A DNA stretch of 64,000 nucleotides from Candidatus Bandiella numerosa (GCF_029981845.1 NZ_CP104164.1:1240001-1304000), one strand, 5' to 3'. Positions 1 through 9,779 are shown, counted from the stretch's first letter. The notes: generated from the letters alone by a model not told the origin. Made by a program: numbers and translations.

Positions 1-1323
1 TTGTAATCTAGTAAGTTGACCATCTCCTATTTTGACATAATGTTTTGCAACAAAGCCATTGAACTGATTGCATAAAATATGCTCAATTCTCTGCCTTACC
101 TGTGTGCTAAATCTAGTTTTAGGTATAAATATCAATGAGCTAATATATTTTTTTGCTTTGTCTTCTCTAATAAACAATTTAATACGTGGGTTAATTGTTA
201 ATGATACAATTCCTGAAGCAATTTTATATAAATCATTTTTACTTATTTGTAATAATTCACTTCTAGGAAAGTCCTCTAAGGCAGAAACTAACTCTTTTGA
301 ATTATAGCTATCACTTGGATATCCATATTTTTTTATAACATAGTTAATTTTGTCTCTGATAAGTGGTATATTCAATACACTCATATAATAGACTTTAGTA
401 ATTAAAAATCCAAAAAATGTATCTATAGATATGCATTTCCCAATTGAATTATAATTTTTAACAGATATGCATAACATATATGATTTTCTATGTACCGATG
501 TTTTAGTATCAGATTTACGAACAGTTATCACACAATCATTAAATTGATAATTATTTAGTAATTCTATTTCATTAGTAAATTTTGGACGTTTTAACACGCC
601 CAAATTTTTCCTTTCATCTACCTTAAAACTATCAATATTATTTAATACTGAATGCGCATATCCCAAAAAAATAAAATTATCCTCTAAAAGAAATCTTAAA
701 AAATTTACATGCTCTTCATCAATATTAGTGTTATTTTTTAGCTCTAGACTTATTATGAGATTGTCAGTACAAGCCGATAAAGAATTCTTCATATGCTTCC
801 AATCGTCTACTGCAATTTTAGTGCATTCCAGTATTTCAGAAATTTTGATTTTTAAGTTGCTATAAAAACTCTCATCGAACCAATTTGAAATGTAAAATTG
901 TAAAACTGCAATTTTGCCATCACCAAGATTAGTAAACTGATAATTTTTATAGTCTTTGGAATCAAATGCTTTATGTGAAAAAAGATTTATATCTACATCA
1001 TGAGATTGTAGTTCATTCTTTATGGAATCAATTATAAACGGGGTATCAAAACAAATTATGGTTAAAATAGCATAATCAGCATTTTCATTTTCAATATCTA
1101 TATCTATTATAAAGTTTCCATTAAATTTCTTTTTAATAATATTATAGGCATTTTCACATCCCCTACTTATTATCTTCGGGCTTAATATCGATAAATTATC
1201 TTCAGAAAGCTCTTCCAAAAATTTACTAGTAAAATTTGCTGCATACTGGTTTTTTATTAAACTAACTATTTCTTGAATTTTTATTTGATTCTGATTTGCG
1301 CACCCTTTTTCCATGATCGACAT
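1..1323 (-). CDS. NAD-specific glutamate dehydrogenase, N-terminal part (runs off the left edge)
   Basis: This open frame starts at ATG 1323 (a second ATG lies at 1314) and stays open for 441 codons to the window edge, so only the N-terminal part is visible. It matches the large bacterial NAD-glutamate dehydrogenase family (proteins of roughly 1,500 or more residues), which oxidises glutamate to 2-oxoglutarate and ammonium. The visible signatures are the DTPFIIDSI block at about residues 93-101 of the N-terminal ACT-like region and the IFIPKTRFSTQVRQRIE stretch near the edge, which resembles the family block F(I/V)PRDRFSTEVR. Glutamate is a main carbon source for Rickettsiales, so the gene fits the organism. 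The catalytic dehydrogenase domain lies outside the window and could not be checked. The family call is fairly sure; completeness is not. Confidence 0.85.
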   Translation of the reverse strand, partial: MSIMEKGCANQNQIKIQEIVSLIKNQYAANFTSKFLEELSEDNLSILSPKIISRGCENAYNIIKKKFNGNFIIDIDIENENADYAILTIICFDTPFIIDSIKNELQSHDVDINLFSHKAFDSKDYKNYQFTNLGDGKIAVLQFYISNWFDESFYSNLKIKISEILECTKIAVDDWKHMKNSLSACTDNLIISLELKNNTNIDEEHVNFLRFLLEDNFIFLGYAHSVLNNIDSFKVDERKNLGVLKRPKFTNEIELLNNYQFNDCVITVRKSDTKTSVHRKSYMLCISVKNYNSIGKCISIDTFFGFLITKVYYMSVLNIPLIRDKINYVIKKYGYPSDSYNSKELVSALEDFPRSELLQISKNDLYKIASGIVSLTINPRIKLFIREDKAKKYISSLIFIPKTRFSTQVRQRIEHILCNQFNGFVAKHYVKIGDGQLTRLQ

Positions 1324-1594
1324 TTAACCCTATTATTTATTAGATGATAGCATAAATAATATTGAAATAAACTTTAAAAACACTATTCATTCGCAATAAT
1401 CTTTAAATAAACGAAAAACATAAAGCCGTTGCTCACATATTTTAAGACAAGCTCTCTCCATACCAATTATCTTTCAACTCTACTCATTTGACATTATACT
1501 ACACAATTATCATCCCTTAAAACCGCATCATAAGATCTAGCAAATCGTGTAGGATATTAGTATAATCACTAATTTATTAGCCTTTAAACAATTA

Positions 1595-2734
1595 TCACCT
1601 GACCTTTATTGATGGTTGACTAGTTGCTAAATTATCATTCAATACTTTTTCAGTATGTCTTCCAACTACCCTTTCACTAGGTGTTTTTTCACCCACCAAT
1701 CTGTCTGCATTTTTACCAACCCATTCCATTAAATCCATTCCACCTACTGTTGCATTGATATTAGTTGCATATTCCATAGGCGCTTTACCATCTATCGTTT
1801 TATCATTTAAAAATGCCCATTCTACTGCAGGCTTACCAGCTATATTTATATCGTTTTTAATAGCATATTTTAACATAGTATTCTGATTTTTTCCTAAATC
1901 TTCAACTGCGTATACAAGTGCGGGTTTACCATCAATTTCTATGTCATTTTTTACTGCTAATTTTATAGCAAGTACCCCATTTATATTAATATCATTTTTT
2001 ACCGCCCATTTAAATAACTTATCCTGATCATTTCCTAAATCTTCAACTGCGTATATAAATGCGGGTTTACCATCAATTTCTACATCATTTCTTACCGCCC
2101 ATTTTATTGCCGATTCTCCATTTAATTTATACTTATTATCTATGGCATGCTTAACAAAATCTCCTCCTCTACCTTGTGTTTTTTCCCATTCATTAATCAA
2201 CTCTATAGCTGGTCTGTTATCTACCCCAACTTTAACATCATTTTTAAGTGCAAAATCCAATATATCTATCAAATTATCTACAGTAATTGAGCCTTCTTCA
2301 ACAAACTTATTAGCGTTTTTCATAAAAGATTCAAATACAGGTTCTTCACCTGCCGGCATATCATTTGCCAATATTGCATCTTTTATCTCGTTTACAAACG
2401 CCTCTGATTCTACAGCTTTATCAGTAGCCGCAGCTTCACCAGGAGATTTGCGTCTTGCCATTTCAAGAACATTATCTTTAACTGCATTTAATTTTGGATT
2501 TGTTCCAGTATATTTATCAAAAACCTTTTCAAAAATATCTTGAGCGTACGGCAATAAATTTTCATTATTTGAAAAAATGCTTTCAACCGCAGCTTTATAC
2601 ATATCTGTGATTTTTGGTCTAGCATCTGTAGCTAACTTCGTGTATCTTTCAATTTCAATAAGAACTTGTGGAGTGACTTTAGATTCAAGGCCCTTTTCTT
2701 CTAAATAACTGTTAAAATCACTTTGTAACGTCAT
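1595..2734 (-). CDS. Unassigned protein with a 16-residue tandem repeat
   Basis: I do not recognise this protein. I chose ATG 2734 because GGTGAG lies just upstream; TTG 2746 and GTG 2743 are in-frame alternatives. The first ~155 residues look helical and soluble, with no signal peptide or membrane segment. From about residue 160 to 356 the protein consists of a degenerate 16-residue unit with consensus like IKWAVRNDVEIDGKPA, present about nine or ten times, with two longer units containing YAVEDLG. Each unit looks like a short helix followed by a turn or strand with a conserved Gly. The DNA shows the same duplications (1893-1960 against 2034-2100). It stands alone between the glutamate dehydrogenase and ispG. 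A secreted or binding protein is possible, but no function can be assigned. Confidence 0.75.
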   Translation of the reverse strand: MTLQSDFNSYLEEKGLESKVTPQVLIEIERYTKLATDARPKITDMYKAAVESIFSNNENLLPYAQDIFEKVFDKYTGTNPKLNAVKDNVLEMARRKSPGEAAATDKAVESEAFVNEIKDAILANDMPAGEEPVFESFMKNANKFVEEGSITVDNLIDILDFALKNDVKVGVDNRPAIELINEWEKTQGRGGDFVKHAIDNKYKLNGESAIKWAVRNDVEIDGKPAFIYAVEDLGNDQDKLFKWAVKNDININGVLAIKLAVKNDIEIDGKPALVYAVEDLGKNQNTMLKYAIKNDINIAGKPAVEWAFLNDKTIDGKAPMEYATNINATVGGMDLMEWVGKNADRLVGEKTPSERVVGRHTEKVLNDNLATSQPSIKVR

Positions 2735-2955
2735 AACACTCACCAATAAATTTACATATACAACTCTAACATATCATTATTTTGAGTCAATATTTTGCAA
2801 TTAAAATAAATATAATGGCAAAATATTTAATTAAAGGACAAATTAATAAACTTTATAAGCATAAACTTACTCAAATTCAGCTAATAAATTACAATAGAAG
2901 AAATTTTCTTTTTATTTGAAATCTAAGTGTTATAATTTATAAAAAATTTCGCAAA

Positions 2956-4185
2956 ATGGTGGCATTGCAACAGATAATAAGAAAAGATACAGCAAAAGTA
3001 AAAGTTGGAGATGTATTAATTGGCGCTAAAAATCCTGTGGTTATACAATCAATGACAAATACTTCAACAAAAGATGTTGAATCTACTACTTTACAAATTA
3101 TTGATTTACACAACGCTGGCTCTGAAATAGTCAGAATCACAGTTAATGACTTGGATGCTGCAAAAGCTGTTCCCGCAATTATTGAGAATTTAGATAAAAA
3201 AGGCTTTAAAATTCCTATTGTAGGCTGTTTTCACTATAATGGCCATACTCTGTTATCAGAGGTTCCTGAATGTGCAAAATTTTTAGCAAAATATCGAATT
3301 AATCCTGGAAACGTTGGATTTAAAAATAAGCGTGATAAAAATTTTGAGCAAATTATAGAATGTGCTATAAAATACGATAAGCCAATTAGAATTGGGGTTA
3401 ATTGGGGAAGCTTAGATCAAGAACTAGTTGCGGAATTTATGGATAAAAATGCTAAATTAAGCACTCCAAAGTCTGCAGATTTTATAATGAGGAAAGCTGT
3501 TGTTGAATCAGCACTTAATAGCGCAAAAAAAGCAGAAAAAATAGGCATAAGCAACAACAAAATTATTTTATCTGCTAAGCTTTCAAAGGTACAAGACCTT
3601 ATATCAGTTTATAGAGAGTTATCAAAAAAATGTGATTACCCTTTACACGTTGGATTGACTGAAGCAGGAATTGGAATTAAAGGAATGGTCGCCACAACCA
3701 CAGCTTTATCTATTTTACTGCAAGAAGGAATTGGTGATACTATAAGAGCGTCCTTAACTCCTATGATAGGTGAATCTAGAACTGCAGAGGTAAAATTATG
3801 TCAAGAAATCTTACAATCTCTAGAAATAAAAAGTTTTTTACCACAAATATCATCTTGCCCAGGTTGCGGAAGAACTTCAAGTGTATATTTTCAACAATTA
3901 GCTCAAGATGTTCAAAAACATATTGATCAAAATATGCTTTATTGGAAAAATAACTACAAAAATGTTGAATCAACAAAAATTGCCGTTATGGGGTGCATAG
4001 TTAATGGCCCAGGAGAAAGTAAGCACGCTAATATTGGAATTAGTTTGCCAGGAGATGGTGAAAACCCTATAGCAGTTGTTTATGAAGACGGAAAAAAAAC
4101 CAACACCCTAAGAGGCGATAACATTACATTGGAATTTATCAAGTTAATTGACAATTATATAGACAGAAATTATCAAAAAATCTAG
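2956..4185 (+). CDS. ispG: 4-hydroxy-3-methylbut-2-enyl diphosphate synthase (flavodoxin)
   Basis: IspG (GcpE) is the [4Fe-4S] enzyme of the MEP isoprenoid pathway that reductively opens 2-C-methylerythritol 2,4-cyclodiphosphate to HMBPP. The protein has the usual proteobacterial length (409 residues). The cluster ligands are visible as Cys301 and Cys304 in SCPGCGR and Cys347 in GCIVNGPGE, whose Glu is the usual fourth ligand. The N-terminal TIM-barrel part carries the typical PVVIQSMTNT motif. The gene stands alone, and its 3' end faces the 3' end of virB11. No clear Shine-Dalgarno sequence precedes the ATG. Confidence 0.97.
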   Translation: MVALQQIIRKDTAKVKVGDVLIGAKNPVVIQSMTNTSTKDVESTTLQIIDLHNAGSEIVRITVNDLDAAKAVPAIIENLDKKGFKIPIVGCFHYNGHTLLSEVPECAKFLAKYRINPGNVGFKNKRDKNFEQIIECAIKYDKPIRIGVNWGSLDQELVAEFMDKNAKLSTPKSADFIMRKAVVESALNSAKKAEKIGISNNKIILSAKLSKVQDLISVYRELSKKCDYPLHVGLTEAGIGIKGMVATTTALSILLQEGIGDTIRASLTPMIGESRTAEVKLCQEILQSLEIKSFLPQISSCPGCGRTSSVYFQQLAQDVQKHIDQNMLYWKNNYKNVESTKIAVMGCIVNGPGESKHANIGISLPGDGENPIAVVYEDGKKTNTLRGDNITLEFIKLIDNYIDRNYQKI

Positions 4186-4279
4186 AAGATTGATTAGGCC
4201 TGAGTGTTTATTAAATCAGCGAAATACAGCGCATCATAAAATATCAAACGAATAATTCTATAATTTATTTTTTAAATGC

Positions 4280-5260
4280 TTATGGATTAAAATGTATTTC
4301 AGATACGTATCTTCTTCCTTTTTCCGCTCTTTTAAGCTGCACAACAATATTTACCACTTGCATTATATACTCTTTTATTTGATCTGGTGGTAAACCAAGC
4401 CCTGCTTGCATAACCATCAATTTCAATTGCTCTATGGCCATTAATGGGTTATCAGCATGTAATGTAGAAATTGAGCCAGGATGACCCGTATTAATTGCCC
4501 TTAAAAAACTAAATGCTTCAGCCCCCCTGAGCTCACCAACAATTATCCTATCTGGCCTTAAACGCAAACATGCTTCTATTAAATCTTGTGTAGTAACCTT
4601 AGCTCTCCCCTGCCCTCCCTTTGAAGCTAATAAATGCAGTCTATTAGGATGATCATTTAAAACAATTTCTCTTGCATCTTCGCAAGTAATTAACCTTTCA
4701 TCTGAAGGAATTTCTCGCAACATAGCATTTGTGAATGTAGTTTTACCAGTAGAGGTACCACCACTGATAATAATATTTTTCTTACAAATTACTGCATGCT
4801 TTAAAAATTCTTTAATCTTTTTTTGCTCAAGATATTCTTTTAAAATTGCATCATTTTCATCAATAACTTTTTCAGTAGCCGTACTGTCAAACGCACCCAA
4901 CTTTTCATATGAATCTAAATTCAAATTCATTGTTGACGGTTTTCTAATTGAGATGCCAATTGTACCAGCCTCGCAAGCTGGCGATATCACTATCTGTATT
5001 CTAAAACCATTTGGTAAAGTTCCAGAAAGCAGTGGATTCTCTTCACTGATGGTTTGCTCAGTAGATTGAGCTATCAATAAAGCCAATGATTTTAAATGTT
5101 CGAAGCTTAATTCAGGGACGTTTTCTTTTCTAATATCTCCCTTTTTCTCAACCCAAGCCTCAAGTGGTTTATTTATTGAAATCTCATTAACTCCATCCTC
5201 ATCAAATAATAGATACAAAGGTTTTAAATACGTTTCAAGGGCAGTAACATTTAACGTCAT
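4280..5260 (-). CDS. virB11: Type IV secretion ATPase VirB11
   Basis: VirB11 is the hexameric traffic ATPase at the cytoplasmic face of the type IV secretion system. The sequence shows Walker A GGTSTGKT (residues 167-174), a Walker B-like RIIVGELRG (238-246) and the His box GHPGSISTLHAD (259-270). Its length of 326 residues is normal. The start ATG overlaps the virB10 stop as ATGA, so translation is probably coupled. It is the last gene of the operon. In many Rickettsiales virD4 follows virB11, but here the next gene is ispG on the opposite strand. Confidence 0.96.
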   Translation of the reverse strand: MTLNVTALETYLKPLYLLFDEDGVNEISINKPLEAWVEKKGDIRKENVPELSFEHLKSLALLIAQSTEQTISEENPLLSGTLPNGFRIQIVISPACEAGTIGISIRKPSTMNLNLDSYEKLGAFDSTATEKVIDENDAILKEYLEQKKIKEFLKHAVICKKNIIISGGTSTGKTTFTNAMLREIPSDERLITCEDAREIVLNDHPNRLHLLASKGGQGRAKVTTQDLIEACLRLRPDRIIVGELRGAEAFSFLRAINTGHPGSISTLHADNPLMAIEQLKLMVMQAGLGLPPDQIKEYIMQVVNIVVQLKRAEKGRRYVSEIHFNP

Positions 5261-6645
5261 TTGTTTATTTTTTTATTCTGTATATAGTTCAGCGGAGGAA
5301 ACACCAAATCTTTCTGCACTAATATGCTAATAACCGTACCCTGATTAACTGTAATGGTAGGTTTTGTAGAAAAAGAATCCTGCAACATACCTTTTGTAAT
5401 ATCACTAAACTGCTTAGTACTATCCGCTATCGCTTGTGCAGTAGGATCACCACTTGTAGTAATCGTGATCGAACCATCTTTATTTGTTGTTGATGAAGAT
5501 TGGCTATTATTATTATTTTTAATGTTAGAAGCTTTTTTTGCAACTTCTGCAGCAACAACTGGTACAACATATGATACCAAAAATGCATTTCCGATTTTGC
5601 TCCAAAAGTGATCATATACATCGCCAGCAATCCCTGTTCTTCCCAATTGGTCTACCCCTGCAGAGCCAATTTCTATATCTATTCCATCTGGTCTAATCAA
5701 TCTATTCCACATTACTGCAACCCTAGTTTGACCTCCTTTAACTTCTGATTCATAACTACCTATTAATCTTGATCCTTTAGGAATCATTATATCGATACCT
5801 TGCTCAGCATATACATCTCGGGTCACTATAGCTCTAAGCATTCCAGGTATATCTGTATTTATCGCAGTTTCTAAAACCGCATTAACAATTTTACCTTGAA
5901 TAATGGTTCTATTCAGATTGTTAACTTCTGTGGCTTTAACCGTTACTGCTTTTGAGTTACTAATCGCTTCACCATCTAAAGCCCCATCACCAAAACCTAA
6001 AAAATCAGATGAATTTTTCTTTGGTGGAGTTGCTTCTTTTTTTCCACCAGCCAATAATCCACCACTATCACTACCCCCTCCACCTGATACCATAATACCT
6101 GCTTTTTTCTTTGCCTCTATAGCCATTTGTCTTTTTTTCTCTTCATCACTATCATCAGAAAAAGGAGAATGGAATATACTTCTTGAGGAAGATGAATCAC
6201 CATTATCTCCACTTAAGCTTGGAGGCAGTGGTAACACTGGTTTTTGAGGTATATCTATTTTAGGTGGTGGTGGTGGTGGAGGTGGTGGAGGTGTAGGTGT
6301 AGGAGCTACTACCTCTGGTGCTGAGAGGGGCTTAGAATCTTTAGCACCATTGCTCAACTCTGTATCTTGATCATACTTTGGAACTGGCTTAGAACTCTTT
6401 AACATTTTTTCTTTTTCTTTTTTATCAACAACCTCAGGCTTGTCATTAGTTTTTGAGCCGTTATCTTCAAAAAAAAAGTAATAAATTACACCTGCAACCA
6501 GTAATACCAATACTACTAATAATAACTTCTTTTGACCTGACGCAATTGAAACAGTAGAAAAGGTTTTATTTTCTTCAACAACCTCTTCATTATCTTGAAC
6601 CTGCTTTTTATTATTTATGTCATTTATCTGATCTTCCTGAGTCAT
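5257..6645 (-). CDS. virB10: Type IV secretion protein VirB10
   Basis: VirB10 spans the periplasm and links the inner-membrane and outer-membrane parts of the type IV secretion core. It has a charged cytoplasmic N-terminus, one membrane segment at about residues 40-59, a proline-rich linker with an unbroken run of about ten prolines (near 119-128), and a C-terminal TrbI/VirB10 beta-barrel domain with the typical IPKGSRLIGSY block. A long Gly/Ser/Lys-rich stretch sits between linker and domain. It follows virB9 with 4 bp between genes and overlaps virB11 by 4 bp. The 462-residue length suits a Rickettsiales VirB10. Confidence 0.95.
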   Translation of the reverse strand: MTQEDQINDINNKKQVQDNEEVVEENKTFSTVSIASGQKKLLLVVLVLLVAGVIYYFFFEDNGSKTNDKPEVVDKKEKEKMLKSSKPVPKYDQDTELSNGAKDSKPLSAPEVVAPTPTPPPPPPPPPPKIDIPQKPVLPLPPSLSGDNGDSSSSRSIFHSPFSDDSDEEKKRQMAIEAKKKAGIMVSGGGGSDSGGLLAGGKKEATPPKKNSSDFLGFGDGALDGEAISNSKAVTVKATEVNNLNRTIIQGKIVNAVLETAINTDIPGMLRAIVTRDVYAEQGIDIMIPKGSRLIGSYESEVKGGQTRVAVMWNRLIRPDGIDIEIGSAGVDQLGRTGIAGDVYDHFWSKIGNAFLVSYVVPVVAAEVAKKASNIKNNNNSQSSSTTNKDGSITITTSGDPTAQAIADSTKQFSDITKGMLQDSFSTKPTITVNQGTVISILVQKDLVFPPLNYIQNKKINK

Positions 6646-6649
6646 AGAT

Positions 6650-7396
6650 TTAATTTAAGTATTTCTTGTTAGTTATTTCAACAACATTATTATTAAAACT
6701 TAGTTCTAAAATTTTCCCTACATTATCAATAACTAAATAATCTCCAACTATCATAGGCTTAATATTATGAACTTCATCATTTCCCTTGACAAGCTTAACA
6801 TTAGGCTTATCCAAATTAATATTCTTCTCATAATATATATAAGTTTTAATCCCATCATCAAAGATCTTAGAAGGTAAAAATTTAACAGGACCAACCATTA
6901 TATAGTCAAAATTATATGGTTTAATATCAAGTGAACCACTATTATCTTCTTCATTTTTTTGAATTTCAGGGTATGCAATTTTCTCATCAGGACTAGGAAA
7001 ATAAAACCTTGCAACATAAATTAACTCATTATCAATGTAACCTGAATATGGCTTAGATTGAATTTCAAACTGATACACCCTTTTATTGGTAATAACAGTC
7101 ATATTGGTTAAAATATTATCCTCTAGTGGTTTAATAAAAAGCCTATTATCCATTGGGGTTAATTGCCAGGCATAACTATTTCCTGTAGAAATGGTTTTAA
7201 TTTCTTCGTTTTTCTCAAACTCAATGCTGGTCTGAAAATTATAATGCACCACTATCCTAAAAATTTCATTTGGATTATAGATTAAAGTTTTTATTCTACT
7301 ATCCGTTGAAATTGGATTGTCTACAGCAAAAATAGTACAAACAAATAATAAATAACAAATCGTTATTAATACTAATTTCTTAATTATTTTCATCAT
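6650..7396 (-). CDS. virB9: Type IV secretion protein VirB9
   Basis: VirB9 is a periplasmic and outer-membrane component of the type IV secretion core. The protein has an N-terminal signal peptide (hydrophobic residues ~8-23) followed by a beta-rich domain of the VirB9/CagX type. The segment ending in ...DDGIKTYIYY corresponds to the family's C-terminal domain, where VirB7 and VirB10 contact VirB9. It overlaps the end of virB8 by 17 bp and sits directly before virB10. No virB7 lipoprotein was recognised in the operon. Confidence 0.92.
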   Translation of the reverse strand: MMKIIKKLVLITICYLLFVCTIFAVDNPISTDSRIKTLIYNPNEIFRIVVHYNFQTSIEFEKNEEIKTISTGNSYAWQLTPMDNRLFIKPLEDNILTNMTVITNKRVYQFEIQSKPYSGYIDNELIYVARFYFPSPDEKIAYPEIQKNEEDNSGSLDIKPYNFDYIMVGPVKFLPSKIFDDGIKTYIYYEKNINLDKPNVKLVKGNDEVHNIKPMIVGDYLVIDNVGKILELSFNNNVVEITNKKYLN

Positions 7397-8102
7397 TCAT
7401 CCTATATAAAGTTACCTGAAATCCAAGAGGGTTTATTAATCTATCCGTCTCACTCATGTTCAGATTAAAATAATCAAATTCCATGTAAATAATCTTATTC
7501 ATAACCAAATTAATTTGTCCAGCAACGGTTAAAGTAATCCTCACTTGTGCAGAAGTTGCTGAAGGAAATATTATAGATTTTAAGCCCACAGTTCTATATG
7601 AACTACTTCCATATAGGTTATACGGACTAGAAGGATTATTATAACCAAATTTACTTCTATAATCGCTGTAATATACATCTGAGCTTGACAGAACTCTAAG
7701 CACGTCATTAAAATTTCTATTAAATGTCCCAGAATAATATTCCTCTCTTGCCCTAATGTATTTCATTACAAAATATCTTCTAATTGCCTCATCAGCTGAG
7801 TATGTTTTTATAGATAAAGGCTCCACAACAGTTGGAATACCACTCTTTTTTTCAATTTCAATAACAAATGGATCAATACTTTGAGTATTTTTTAAATACC
7901 TTATAGTTGTTAAGGAAATTATAATGAGTACAAAACACACTATCAACAACAATAACAACAGATTTCTTTGAATTACTGTAGATTGGTATCTATCATCGCT
8001 CCAATTTTTTAATTCTTTATTGGTTGTTATAAAATTAGTAACATTACTCTCCTCTTTAGCAACGGTCTCTGTGTTTTTTTTAAAAAATTTTTTAAAATTC
8101 AT
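7380..8102 (-). CDS. virB8: Type IV secretion protein VirB8
   Basis: VirB8 is an inner-membrane assembly factor of the type IV system. The 240-residue protein has a short cytoplasmic N-terminus, one membrane segment at about residues 47-67 and a periplasmic NTF2-like domain, the standard VirB8 layout. A Ser/Tyr-rich loop (about residues 155-170) is present. The start codon overlaps the sodB stop as ATGA, which places virB8 to virB11 in one transcript with sodB. Rickettsiales often carry two virB8 copies; only one is in this window. Confidence 0.92.
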   Translation of the reverse strand: MNFKKFFKKNTETVAKEESNVTNFITTNKELKNWSDDRYQSTVIQRNLLLLLLIVCFVLIIISLTTIRYLKNTQSIDPFVIEIEKKSGIPTVVEPLSIKTYSADEAIRRYFVMKYIRAREEYYSGTFNRNFNDVLRVLSSSDVYYSDYRSKFGYNNPSSPYNLYGSSSYRTVGLKSIIFPSATSAQVRITLTVAGQINLVMNKIIYMEFDYFNLNMSETDRLINPLGFQVTLYRMNDENN

Positions 8103-8710
8103 TCTGCTTTTTTAAAATTAATATTACCCTTTGCAAAATCCCAATTTAGATTGAATTTTACAATTTTATCCAAATAACTTGCCCTATCATTTTTATAATC
8201 AATGTAGTATGCATGCTCCCATACATCTACAGTTAATATTGCAGTTTTATTAAATATTAGTGGATTATCAGCACCTTTAGACTGCATTATTTCTAATTTT
8301 AAAGTTTCAGGATCCTGTATCAACCAAATCCATCCACTACCAAATAATGTTATACCTGCATTGATAAATTCAATATAAAAATTATCTAAACTTTCAAAAT
8401 TTTCATTTATCATGTCAAGCACCTGATCAGTTGGGGAATTTACCTCTTTGTATTCAGTAATAGATCTCCAATAAAAATCATGATTCCAAATTTGTGCCGC
8501 ATTATTAAAAATACTTAAATCCTCATATACATATGACTCTTTAATTATTTCTTCTAAAGTCTTAGATGCATAGTTAGTTTTATTTATTAATTGGTTAAGC
8601 TTATCCACATATCCTTTGTGATGCTTATCATAATGAAAATTCACAGTTTCTTCCGAAATAGTGGGCTTTAATAAGTTCCTTGAGTAAGGCAAACTTTGAA
8701 GTTCAATCAT
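8099..8710 (-). CDS. sodB: Superoxide dismutase, Fe/Mn family
   Basis: The enzyme disproportionates superoxide. I chose ATG 8710 because the protein then begins MIELQSLPYS, as in the family; the frame extends upstream to 8773 with no family similarity. Counted from this start the four metal ligands are His26, His77 (in WNHDFYW), Asp162 and His166 (in DVWEHAYY). The length, 203 residues, is typical. Fe against Mn cannot be decided securely by eye. The gene is translationally coupled to virB8. Co-transcription of sodB with vir genes is known from Ehrlichia and Anaplasma, but there with virB3-virB4-virB6. Confidence 0.95.
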   Translation of the reverse strand: MIELQSLPYSRNLLKPTISEETVNFHYDKHHKGYVDKLNQLINKTNYASKTLEEIIKESYVYEDLSIFNNAAQIWNHDFYWRSITEYKEVNSPTDQVLDMINENFESLDNFYIEFINAGITLFGSGWIWLIQDPETLKLEIMQSKGADNPLIFNKTAILTVDVWEHAYYIDYKNDRASYLDKIVKFNLNWDFAKGNINFKKAE

Positions 8711-8767
8711 CTTATTTTTTATACAACATAAACATTTTAGCTCAAGGTTAATGAGCAAAGTGTTAAT

Positions 8768-8796
8768 TTGCAAGAAATATCGTCTTGTTTTATATA
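8768..8796 (+). promoter_or_regulatory. Possible sigma-70 type promoter
   Basis: TTGCAA (8768-8773) and TATATA (8791-8796) are separated by 17 bp and lie about 45 bp upstream of the NDUFA9-like gene. In such AT-rich DNA this may be chance, so the call is weak. Confidence 0.3.
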
Positions 8797-8840
8797 TTTT
8801 TTAGCGTAAATTTAATCTAAGTATATATGCAAAAATTATT

Positions 8841-9779
8841 ATGATCAGTGAAAAATCAACTATCTCTATATTTGGTGGCAACGGATTTATCGGAAGTAAT
8901 CTGGTTAAAAATTTAGCAAAATTGGATTCTAAGATCAACGTAATACAAAGCACTTTTAGTGCGCATGATGATTTATTTTTATGTGGATTACCAGGTCAAA
9001 TATGCACCGTCAAATTTTGTGATAATAAAGCTTTTTATGAAGATATATTTAGCAATTCCAATTATGTCATTAATCTAATTGGAACACTAAGAGAGAATAA
9101 ACACAAATCATTTAAGGAGCTGCACATCAATATCCCAAAACAAATAGCTCATTATGCAGCAAAATATTCAATCAAAAAATTAATACACATATCAGCCTTA
9201 GGTATTGATAAAACTCATATAATATCTTCCTATGCAAAGACAAAATTGAAAGGAGAAAGTGAGTTGTTACAAAATTATCCAAATGCTACTATAGTAAGGC
9301 CAAGCGTAGTATTTGGTAGTAATGATAAATTTATTAATGAGCTAATTCATTTGATCACAATTTTACCAATATTTCCTTTAATTAATAAAGGGCATGTTTT
9401 TTTTCAGCCGATTTTTGTTGAAGACTTAACGCAAGCTATATGCAAAATTCTTCTCACCAATGATGAATCATGGAGTGGAAAAATTTTAGAAATAGGCGGA
9501 CCAGATAAATTGACATTTTTGGAAATATTAAATTATATTTTTGAAAAGCTTAGTAAAAAACCTTATTACCTTTCTATCAATTATAGCATTATAAAATGGA
9601 TTTCTCATTTATCCAAATTTATAAAAAATTTCCCAATCACCCCAGAAGAAGTAGATTTATTATTAGTAAATAATACTGTTGGTAACAAAAATCTGGCTGA
9701 CACACTAAACATCAACTTAACACCATTAAAATACTATATAAATAAGCAATTAAAGTCATTTCAAGTTGACAAAATGTAA
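8841..9779 (+). CDS. Complex I NDUFA9-like NAD(P)-dependent epimerase/dehydratase
   Basis: This is an atypical short-chain dehydrogenase of the NDUFA9 group, the mitochondrial and alphaproteobacterial relative of a complex I accessory subunit. The N-terminal Rossmann motif GGNGFIG is at residues 12-18, followed by VINLIGTL and the conserved VRPSVVFG near the middle. The Tyr-x-x-x-Lys region reads SYAKTKLKGE. The length of 312 residues is normal. The gene stands alone, divergent from sodB and followed by tRNA-Thr. Its exact role in bacteria is unclear; complex I stabilisation or assembly is an inference from the family. Confidence 0.88.
   Translation: MISEKSTISIFGGNGFIGSNLVKNLAKLDSKINVIQSTFSAHDDLFLCGLPGQICTVKFCDNKAFYEDIFSNSNYVINLIGTLRENKHKSFKELHINIPKQIAHYAAKYSIKKLIHISALGIDKTHIISSYAKTKLKGESELLQNYPNATIVRPSVVFGSNDKFINELIHLITILPIFPLINKGHVFFQPIFVEDLTQAICKILLTNDESWSGKILEIGGPDKLTFLEILNYIFEKLSKKPYYLSINYSIIKWISHLSKFIKNFPITPEEVDLLLVNNTVGNKNLADTLNINLTPLKYYINKQLKSFQVDKM

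Noticed and set aside
8711..8773. N-terminal extension of sodB up to 8773
   Set aside because: The 21 extra residues have no similarity to the family, whereas ATG 8710 gives the normal N-terminus.
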